Below, piece by piece: positions 23,453 to 33,400 of a stretch of DNA of 64,000 nucleotides. Both the position numbers and the translations under genes were made by a program. Source of the stretch: Boesenbergia rotunda. Its lineage: Eukaryota; Streptophyta; Magnoliopsida; Zingiberales; Zingiberaceae. The stretch is taken from the NCBI GenBank assembly GCA_024364735.1, contig JAGFNQ010000844.1:353306-417305 (forward strand). Direction: 5' to 3'. Each line of letters opens with the position of its first letter. Position 1 is the stretch's first letter. The notes under the pieces are model-generated. The model saw nothing but the letters and a program-made list of their open reading frames with translations. It ran no database searches and was not told the DNA's origin.

Positions 23453-25569
23453 TGTTGATGCAGTCTGGCCCTGATTGTTTTTTGGTGTTGACATCGATTC
23501 TAGTTTAGGTTGATCATGTTGATTATGATTAAGTCCTGATCGGGGATCAGGCATGGTATGGAAAATCCTAGTCTGGAGGGCTGGGTGATGGAAAATCCTA
23601 ACCTGGAGGGTTAGGTGTTGAAATCCTAGTCTGGGAGGCTAGGTGTTTGGAAAAGTCCTAGTTGGGAGGCTAGGTGTTGGAAAAGTCCTAATTCGGAAGG
23701 GTTGGGTGAAAAGTCCTAGCTTGGAGGGCTAGGTGAAAAGTCCTAACCTGGAGGGTTAGGTGCAAATTCCCATCCTGGAGAATTAGGTGAAAAAGTCCTG
23801 GCTTGGAGGGTCAGGTGCCTAGCTTGGAGGGCTAGGTTGGATGATGTTCTAACTCGGAAGGGTTGGGTGAAAAGTCCTAGCTTGGAGGGCTAGGTGAAAA
23901 GTCCTAGCTTGGAGGGCTAGGTGAAAAGTCCTACCTTGGAGGGTTAGGTGAAATTCCCAACTTGGAGGTTAGATGAAAATCCACTTGGAGAGTTAGATGG
24001 AAACTTAGCTTGGAGGGCTAAGGTGGATGNNNNNNNNNNNNNNNNNNNNNNNNNNNNNNNNNNNNNNNNNNNNNNNNNNNNNNNNNNNNNNNNNNNNNNN
24101 NNNNNNNNNNNNNNNNNNNNNNNNNNNNNNNNNNNNNNNNNNNNNNNNNNNNNNNNNNNNNNNNNNNNNNNNNNNNNNNNNNNNNNNNNNNNNNNNNNNN
24201 NNNNNNNNNNNNNNNNNNNNNNNNNNNNNNNNNNNNNNNNNNNNNNNNNNNNNNNNNNNNNNNNNNNNNNNNNNNNNNNNNNNNNNNNNNNNNNNNNNNN
24301 NNNNNNNNNNNNNNNNNNNNNNNNNNNNNNNNNNNNNNNNNNNNNNNNNNNNNNNNNNNNNNNNNNNNNNNNNNNNNNNNNNNNNNNNAGGGTGGATCGG
24401 TCCGATGAACGATCCACGACCTGGGATCGGTCTAGTGATCGGTCCAGGAGAATCTCAAAGAAATTGCGATTTCTAATTGAGCATTGGGGATCGATCAGGA
24501 CGAAGCCTGATCGGTCTGGAACCAGCCTGATCGGTCTGGTGACCGATCAGGTCCAGTGACCTATCACTTTAATTCAAATTGCATTGTCAGACGCTCTGAT
24601 CACGTTTGAACACAACCGATTCGCTGCCACTTTCCTCTGATATTTGATATGCTGTTTGATTTGCTGCTCTAATGCTCTGATTGAGTTTCAGGAGACAGGG
24701 GAGGATTCAAACACTCAAGGAGAAGTCAAAGAGAGTTTTCCTTGAAGCAGGTTTGTCCCTTTCTCCACACATGTTGCAACGGCTGGATGCAGGACTGAAG
24801 CCGCTGACTGAAGCTTGGCTGAGGGAGCTCAGGAAGTTCAGTTAGGGTTCAGTGTAGCTGGCGCGTTGGCAGTGAGGTAGCTGTAGGCTGCTGGAGATGA
24901 GATCACCTGGTTCTTAGCGGAGAAACAAAAAGGAACGAGAGAAGGGAAATGAAGTAGTTCTGAATCTTATGCTCTTGAGTTCCTGCGTTTTGCTCCACAT
25001 CAAGCTTGCTGTTCTTGAGTTCTTCAATCATTCTGGGCAAGCTATTGAGAGGCAATCATCATACTTGAGCGCTTGAAGGAGAAGACAAGAGGCTTGGAGT
25101 CCGACAGTGGGAAGACACGAAGAGGGTTCTTGCGTGAGATCGCCACTGGGTGGAGCTCAGGGAAGCTTGCTGTGTCTTTGTCCTTGCTAAGTGTTTGAGT
25201 AAGATCCTTCTTGTTGTTTCTTTGTGCTCATTCTATATCATTGTTTGAAACACACTGTGGGGAGGTTTCTCCACCGAGAAGGAGGTTGCTTCATATCCGG
25301 TTTCACCGGGGCTTGATCTGCCGACGATCAAGGGATCGCCCACCTTAAGGGCACGCCAAGGAGTAGGGGCAAGTTATCCCCGAACCTTGTAAAATCTCCT
25401 TGTTAGCGATCTTGCTAATCTTGCTAGTTAGGTTTTTGGTTTTTAGTTTCTGCAAGTTTTGTTTTCCGCTGTGCTATTAATCACTTCAAGTGCAGAAATT
25501 TGATAACTCCTCAAAGAAGAAGTGATTGGCTATATTCACCCCCCCTCTCTAGCCATCTCGTTCCCAACA
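23453..25569 (+). repeat. 3' LTR of element A (contains assembly gap)
   Basis: TGTTGATGCAG to CCCAACA. Matches the 5' LTR on both sides of a run of 359 Ns at 24030-24388. The gap covers the end of the 27-bp array and most of the hairpin array, the region hardest to assemble. The following base starts foldback element FB1. Confidence 0.92.
24030..24388. other. Assembly gap (359 N)
   Basis: Unresolved bases inside the hairpin arrays of the 3' LTR. Frames drawn through it are meaningless. Confidence 1.
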
Positions 25570-25723
25570 GAAATCATGTGTTATGATAGGGTTTTTTACG
25601 TAGGCCTGAAACATAAAGAAACATCTTTTTATATTTTTGAAATCACAATAAAAATCACTGAGAAAGATTACTTTACGTGAGAAATTCGAATTAATATAAA
25701 ATGTACATTATATTAAAAACTAA

Positions 25724-25727
<4 letters not shown>

Positions 25728-25799
<72 letters not shown>
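25728..25799. repeat. (TA)n run in FB1 left arm, copy a
   Basis: About 72 bases of TA dinucleotides. Equivalent runs lie at matching points of the other arms: 26894-26953, 27331-27391 and 28504-28525. Confidence 0.95.
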
Positions 25800-25802
<3 letters not shown>

Positions 25803-26888
25803 AAATCAACTTCAGGTACAGGGCCTGAAATCAATTGATTTCAGGCCCTGCTTGATTATATAATATTAATAAATATAAAAAAATAATTAATAGACATAAT
25901 AATATATATTGATTGGTAAAATTAAAGATATAAGAATAATTTACTAAAACAAGCTATGATTCTACATTATTGTTATATCATTTTGTGCCAACTGATACAG
26001 TATGAGAACATCAATGGGTTTTGACCAAAACCCACTGATAGACCTCCCATATTTGGATTTCTGAAAACCCTATATCAATAGACAGGGTTAACCTAGGAGA
26101 AAATGTTTTAGGTGTCCAAACATCTATACACTCTATATCACCAATGCAATAGGAGTAGTTTAGAAATATCAGTGGGTTTTGACCAAAAGCCACTGATGGA
26201 CCTCCCATATCTGGATTTCTGAAAACTCCATATGAATAGAGAGGTTAGAGATAGGAGATGATGTTTTAGGTGTCCAAATATCTATACACTCTATATCACC
26301 AATGCAATATGAGTAGTTTAGAAATATCAATGGGTTTTGACCAAAACTCACTGATATGGCTAAACTACTCCTATTACATTGGTGATATCTAATATATAGA
26401 TATTTAGACACCTAAAACATCATCTCCTACCTCTACCCTCTCTATTCATATGGAGTTTTCAGAAATTCAGATATGGTAGGTCCATTAGTGGATTTTGATC
26501 AAAACCCACTGATATTTCTAAACTACTCATATTGCATTGGTGATATAGAGTGTATAGATGTTTGGATATCTAAAACATCTTCTCCTAAGTCAACCCTGTC
26601 TATTGATATAGGGTTTTCAGAAATACAGATATGGGAGGTCCATCAGTGGGTTTTGGTCAAAACTCACTGATGTTCTCAAACTGTATCAGTTGGCACAGAA
26701 CGATATAACAATAATGTAGAATCATAACTTATTTTAGTAAATCATCCTTATATCTTTAATTTTACCAATTAATTTATATTATTATGTCTATTAATTATTT
26801 TTTTATATTTATTAAATTTATTAATTTTATATAATCAAGCAGGGCCTGAAATCAATTGATTTCAGGCCCTGAACCTGAAGTTGCTTTT

Positions 26889-26893
<5 letters not shown>

Positions 26894-26953
<60 letters not shown>
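26894..26953. repeat. (TA)n run at junction of two FB1 copies
   Basis: About 60 bases of TA dinucleotides. To its left is the right arm of copy a. To its right is sequence mirrored at 28790-28880, the inner terminal part of copy b. The two copies therefore meet in this run. Confidence 0.8.
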
Positions 26954-26957
<4 letters not shown>

Positions 26958-27329
26958 CGTAAACAGTATATATATAAATTAGTATATTAAATAATATTTA
27001 ATAAATATATTAATATATAACAAAGATTTAAAATTTAAAAAAATCTGAAATTTTTTATTTCAGATCAAGCGTGGGCCTGAAATCAAAAGATTTCAGGCCC
27101 ACGTTGGGCCTGAAATAAAAGATTTCAAGCCCAGCGTGGGCCTGAAACAAAATATTTCAGGCCCTGTGTCGGCTTGAAATCATGTGTTATGATAGAGTTT
27201 TTTACGTAGGCCTGAAACATAAAGAAACATCTCTTTATATTTTTGAAATCACAATAAAAATCACTGAGAAAGATTACTTTACGTGAGAAATTTGAATTAA
27301 TATAAAACATACATTATATTAAAAACTAA

Positions 27330-27394
<65 letters not shown>

Positions 27395-29058
27395 AAATCA
27401 ACTTCAGGTACAGGGCCTGAAATCAATTGATTTCAGGCCCTGAGCAGGGCCTGAAATCTTGATTTCAGGCCCTGCTTGATTATATATTATTAATAAATAT
27501 AAAAAAATAATTAATAGACATAATAATATATATTGATTGGTAAAATTAAAGATATAAGTATAATTTACTAAAACAAGCTATGATTCTACATTATTGTTAT
27601 ATCGTTTTGTGCCAACTGATACAGTATGAGAACATCAGTGGGTTTTGACCAAAACTCACTGATGGACCTCCCATATCTGGATTTCTGAAAACCCTATATC
27701 AATAGACAGGGTTGACCTAGGAGAAGATGTTTTAGGTGTCCAAACATCTATACACTCTATATCACCAATGCAATAGGAGTAGTTTAGAAATATCAGTGGG
27801 TTTTGACCAAAACCCACTAATGGACCTCCCATATCTGGATTTCTGAAAACTCCATATGAATAGAGAGGTTAGAGATAGGAGAAGATGTTTTAGGTGTCCA
27901 AATATCTATACACTCTATATCACCAATGCAATAGGAGTAGTTTACAAATATCAATGGGTTTTGACCAAAACCCACTGATATGGCTAAACTACTCCTATTA
28001 CATTGGTGATATCTAATATATAGATGTTTGGACATCTAAAACATCATCTCCTTCCTCTACCCTCTCTATTCATATGGAGTTTTCAGAAATTCAGATATGG
28101 TAGGTCCATCAGTGGATTTTGATCAAAACCCACTGATATTTCTAAACTACTCATATTGCATTGGTGATATAGAGTGTATAGATGTTTGGACACCTAAAAC
28201 ATCTTCTCCTAGGTCAACCCTGTCTATTGATATAGGGTTTTCAGAAATCCAGATATGGGAGGTCCATCAGTGAGTTTTGGTCAAAACCCACTGATGTTCT
28301 CATACTGTATCAGTTGGCACAAAACGATATAACAATAATGTAGAATCATAGCTTGTTTTAGTAAATTATACTTATATCTTTAATTTTACCAATCAATATA
28401 TATTATTATGTCTATTAATTATTTTTTTATATTTATTAATAATATATAATCAAGCAGGGCCTGAAATCAAGATTTCAGGCCCTGTACCTGAAGTTGATTT
28501 TATTATATATATATATATATATATAAGTTAGTTTTTAATATAATGTATGTTTTATATTAATTCAAATTTCTCACGTAAAGTAATCTTTCTCAGTGATTTT
28601 TATTGTGATTTCAAAAATATAAAGAGATGTTTCTTTATGTTTCAGGCCTACGTAAAAAACCCTATCATAACACATGATTTCAAGCCGACACAGGGCCTGA
28701 AATATTTCTATTTCAGGCCCACGCTGGGCCTGAAATATTTTATTTCAGGCCCAACGTGTGCCTGAAATCTTTTGATTTCAGGCCCACAGTTGATCTGAAA
28801 TAAAAAATTTCAGACTTTTTTAAATTTTAAATCTTTATTATATATTAATATATTTATTAAATATTATTTAATATATTAATTTATATTAATCAAATATAAA
28901 AATTCATCATTTAAAATTTTTAAAATCAGTTGGAAGATAACTTTTGTTAATGGAAATAATTTTTTTTTTACCTTACGTTTTTTAGCCGATTCCTAAATAT
29001 ATTATTTTAAAATGACAAATCTGAAAAAGCGGATTCCGTTGCCTCAGGATTTGTTACT

Positions 29059-29092
29059 GAGAAAGAGAAAGAGAAAGAGAAAGAGAAAGGGA
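29059..29092. repeat. GAAAGA simple repeat near FB1 terminus
   Basis: Five GAGAAA-type units. The same purine block, at the same distance from the end, is found in FB2 (about 35697-35720, and inverted at 31250-31275) and FB3. Confidence 0.85.
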
Positions 29093-29282
29093 AAGACTTT
29101 TTTTGACAGAAGGGGTATAAACGGAAGTTCACTAAAATAAATACGCCCTTTGGTAAAAATGAAATCATGGTACACCTTTTGGTAAATACCAATTCTCAGG
29201 TGCACCCTTTGGTAACTTGCCGAACGGACTAAGTTAGTTATTGAATTACTGCTAAACATAAAACTGAGAAGTTTATCATATC

Positions 29283-30146
29283 CAGTGTTCTGAAAACCGG
29301 ACCGGACCGACCGGTCGGACCGGTTGAACCGGGAACTGGCCAGATTTCCGATCCGAATTGACTCTTAAAACCGGCTACTCAAGAACCGGGTGCGAACCGT
29401 TTTGAACCGGCCGGGAATCGGTGAACCTGGCAAACCGGAAAAACCGGTCAAACCGGCTTGGTTTATTTTATTTTTTATTTTTTGATTTTTTTTCCTTTTT
29501 GCAATTTTGTTTTCTTACTAAAAATGAAAATTGAAAATGCAATGTCAAAAACCTAGTTTGTTTTCACCCAAAGTCCCAAACGAACAAACCTGTTGTTTGC
29601 CTGCAAGAGAGCCACCACCGCTAGCCTCTCGCCACATCGCCCCGCCTCCACCAGTCTCGTCGCGTCGCCCTGCCTCCACTAGCCTCGTCCCGCTGCTAGC
29701 CTCGTTGCGTCGTCGTGCTGGCATACGAAGGCAGCAGTATATGACATATTTGGAAAAGTGATTTTGCATGTGCTTTGCTAGTGTCCTGTTTGTTGGTGAA
29801 CAAATGCTATCGTGATATAATTTTAACTTTTAATAAGATTCTTCAATTCGTAGTCAAATTTCTTGAACCCAATAGTTTTAAACTTGAATTTTTCTTTGAA
29901 ACTACCCATTTTTTTAAGAATACCGTGCTTAGTTGCTAATAAAAACATATCACATGCTCCACCTAATTATCCAATCTTGAAGAAAGTAATTGGATAAGCC
30001 GTTAGTTTCATATATTTATATAAATACATGCTTTATTATATACCGGTTATATCCCGGTTGGACCCCCGGTTAAACCGGTTGAACCTCTAAACCTCTGAAC
30101 CCTTGTCTCGACCGGTTCAATGTCCGGTCCGGTTTTCGGAACCTTG
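29283..30146. mobile_element. Non-autonomous hAT transposon, 864 bp
   Basis: Terminal inverted repeats CAGTGTTCTGAAAACCGGAC and, inverted, CAAGGTTCCGAAAACCGGAC (17 of 20 identical), with further ACCGG-rich subterminal repeats. Perfect 8-bp direct repeats ATCATATC at 29275-29282 and 30147-30154 fit the hAT superfamily. The interior has a short GC-rich part (about 29570-29740) with a 76-codon frame lacking any transposase motif, so it is non-autonomous. Confidence 0.92.
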
Positions 30147-30429
30147 ATCATATCCATTGATTATTGATGTCCAAAGAAGGCAAAAAGAAAGACTAATAAT
30201 TACAACTAGCTAGTTCCTTGGGCATTTTATAAATGTGAGAATAAGATCAACGAATATTATTAAAAGAATTTTAAGAAATTAAAAACTCAAAATATCTTAG
30301 TTTACAAATGCATGACCCTCATTTTTCTTTACACCAAATTATTAAAATTGTCTCAGCATAAATAGATTTTATATCAAAAGATAACAAACTGTTCATAGAT
30401 ATAATTATCAAATGCTCCTAACAAGAAAA
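30147..30429. other. AT-rich flank between hAT and pseudogene exon
   Basis: No coding signal, repeats or motifs that I can name. It may include the former 3' region of the minus-strand pseudogene. Confidence 0.5.
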
Positions 30430-33400
30430 TAAATAATTATAGAGTATGAACGAAAATACCAATGAAGTATTCATAGCATCGTATCTTGTATTCTCTATTT
30501 GTTTTCTCATTGAATGAATTTCCTAATGAAAAAAAAAATCAAATTATTAATGTTAAATAAACAAAAACTATCAAATTAAATATACCCGATATGAAATACT
30601 TTACCCGATCAAGTTTATTAGTGAGTTCAGATTTTCTGCAGCCTGCTTAGCTTCATCACGTATGCGCCTAAATTAAGAAAAGAAATGTTTTAAGAAAACT
30701 ATAATACATTATAAACGTAATGTTATTCCACTAATAGATGCATAGTCTTTTAGACATTCCATGAGAGCAAAAATTATTTAGAAACATGATAAAAAACAAG
30801 ATTAAATATCTTTAACTCATTGCCTACACAATGGATTCAACAATACTCAAAGTTGAAATTTGCCACTACTCATAATGAAGTAGAAAGGTCATTTATCGAA
30901 AATCTATATTAGATTATAAATCAACACACTTGCTGAAGCAAATCTACCAACTTTAAACGAACATCAACAACTTACTAGTCAAAGTAGAATAGTGTCTTCA
31001 ATCAATACAAAACAAAGCAAATTTCATACCCTCTTTCAAGATTTAAATCCAAATGATGTCCAGCAGTGACTTTATCCACTTCATACCTGTCCAAGATAAT
31101 CAATAATTAAACGGCAATTTACCGAAGGGCGTACCCAAATATTGGTATTTACCAAAAGGCGTATCATGGTTTCATTGTTACCAAATAACGCACTTACTTT
31201 AGTGAACTTCCTATTATACCCCTCCTGCCAAAGTACTGCATGTCATTTTCATTCTCTTTCTCTTTCTCTTTTTCAATAACGAATTTCGATATATTTAAAA
31301 ATATTTTTTCAGACTTTTTATTTTAAAATAATATATTATTGTCGGATAAAAAACGTACGATAAAAATCGAAAAAATATTTCAATTAAAAAAATATCTCAA
31401 TTAATAATTTAATATTTTTTAAAAATATAAATAAATTATTTTTTTATATTTGATTAATATAAATTAATATATTTAATAATATTATTAAATATATTAATAT
31501 ATAAAAAACTTTAAAAAAAGTTGAAGTTTTTTTTTATTTCAAACAGCGTGGGCCTGAAATAACTCAGGGCCTGAAATCTTGTGTCGAATTGAAATCATGT
31601 GTTATGATAGGTTTTTTTACGTAGGTCTAAAACTTAAAGAAACATCTCTTTATATTTTTGAAATCATAATAAAAATTATTGAGAAAGACTATCTACGACA
31701 GGAATTCTAATTAATATAAAATAAGGATTATATTAAAAATAAACATATATCGATTTTTTGAATAAAAAAGTCAAATTTATTTATTATATTAATTTAAATA
31801 TTAAATATTATATTAATATATTTAATTTTTATAAGTTTTGATAGGAGGGCCTGAAGTCATCTGACTTCAGGCCCTCCTTAGGCCTGAAGTCAGATGACTT
31901 CAGGCCCTCCTTGGGCCTGAAGCATCTGAGTTCAGGCCTTGAGTAAATAATTAATTTAATCAAAATAATTAATTATAAAAAAAAATTCTAATGATTATTT
32001 TTGGTTTTCAAACTTCTAATGATTATAAATTATGTTGCAATAGGAATTTTCTAGGTCTATCAGTGGGTTTCGCTCAAAACCCACTGATATTTTTTTAGAA
32101 ATCCAGATATGAGAGGTCCATCAGTGGGTTTTGCTCAAAACCCACAAAACCCACTGATGGAACTAAACTACACCTATTGCTTTGGGAAAAATAAAAATTT
32201 GAGGTTTGGACACTTAAAATATTTTCTCCAACCTCAACCCTAACTTTTGATAATGGTATTTCAGAAATTCAGATATGGGAGGTCCATCAGTGGGTTTTGC
32301 TCAAAATCCACTGATGCAACTAAACTACACCTATTGCTTTGGGAAAAATAATAATTTGAGGTTTGGACACCTAAAATACATTCTCCTAACTCTACCCTAA
32401 CTTTTGATAATGATATTTCAGAAATACAGATATGGGAGGTCCATCAGTGGGTTCTGCTCAAAACTCACTGATGGAAGAACTAAACTACACCTATTACTTT
32501 GGGAATATTAATAATTTAATAATTTTTAAAAATATAAATAAATAATTTTTTATATTTGATTAATATAAATTAATATATTTAATAATATTATTAAATATAT
32601 CAATATATAAAAAACTTAAAAAAAAGTTGAAGTTTTTTTTTGATTTCAAACACCGTGGGCCTGAAATATTTTATTTCAGGCCCAGCGTGGGCCTGAAATA
32701 ACTCAGGGCCTGAAATCTTGCGTCGAATTGAAATCATGTGTTATGATAGGTTTTTTTACGTAGGTCTAAAACGTAAAGAAACATCTCTTTATATTTTTGA
32801 AATTATAATAAAAATTATTGAGAAAGACTACCTACGAGAGGAATTCGAATTAATATAAAATGAGGATTATATTAAAAATGAGCTTTTATATATATATATA
32901 TATATATATCTATTCTTTGTATAAAAAAGTCAAATATTATTTATTATATTAATTTAAATATTATATATTATATTAATATATTTAATTTTAATAGGTTTTG
33001 ATAGGAGGGATTTCAGGCCCACGCAGCCTGAAATCCAAAAAATTTCAATTTTTTATTATTTTTTATATATTAATATATTTAATAATATTATTAAATATAT
33101 TAATTTATATTAATTAAATATAAAAAATTATTTATTTATATTTTTAAAAATTATCAAATTATTAATTTTCCCAAAGTAATAGGTGTAGTTTAGTTCTTCC
33201 ATCAGTGGGTTTTGAGCAAAACCCACTGATGGACCTCCTATATCTGTATTTCTGAAAAAATATTATCAATAGTTAGGGTAGAGTTAGGAGAATGTATTTT
33301 AGGTGTCCAAACCTCAAATTATTATTTTTCCCAAAGCAATAGGTGTAGTTTAGTTGCATCAGTGGGTTTTGAGCAAAACCCACTGATGGACCTCCCATAT

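Larger units (their letters stand above)
13040..25569 (+). mobile_element. Element A: complete-length SIRE-like Ty1/copia retrotransposon, coding-defective
   Basis: 12.5 kb with, in order, 5' LTR, tRNA-Met-type primer-binding site, gag, protease, integrase, RT, RNase H, hairpin spacer, degenerate accessory frame, polypurine tract and 3' LTR. Order PR-IN-RT-RH defines Ty1/copia. The large size and the extra 3' frame point to the SIRE lineage. Flanking 5-mers are ATCTC on the left and GAAAT on the right, so there is no target-site duplication. A 359-N gap lies in the 3' LTR. Confidence 0.92.
25570..29222. mobile_element. FB1: giant foldback (long-palindrome) elements, two copies, left end missing
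   Basis: Two long inverted-repeat structures in tandem. Copy a (25570 to about 26953) is centred near 26340, shown by GTGCCAACTG at 25985 mirrored at 26687-26696. Copy b (about 26954-29222) is centred near 27964 (27609 mirrored at 28311-28320). Each arm carries the same blocks: a GAAATCATGTGTTATGATA stretch, a (TA)n run, GGGCCTGAAAT/ATTTCAGGCCC palindromes, and about 157-bp units bounded by a palindrome with arms ATCAGTGGGTTTTG. The right end (GAAAGA repeats, then CCCTTTGGTAACTTGCCG) matches the ends of FB2 and FB3. Short frames inside units are repeat by-products. Confidence 0.85.

Noticed and set aside
23944..24559. Long frames across the N gap
   Set aside because: Consist mostly of unknown residues and cross LTR repeats.
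26011..28035. Similar short frames on both strands (60-80 codons with CIGDIECIDVWTPKT-like text) repeated in FB1
   Set aside because: They follow the repeated about 157-bp unit and appear in both orientations of a palindrome. There is no start-site context or family similarity. Repetition of a unit without stops explains them.
29531..29769. Small Ala/Pro/Arg-rich frames on both strands inside the hAT
   Set aside because: GC-rich stretch with no transposase (BED or hATC) motif. Treated as non-coding interior.
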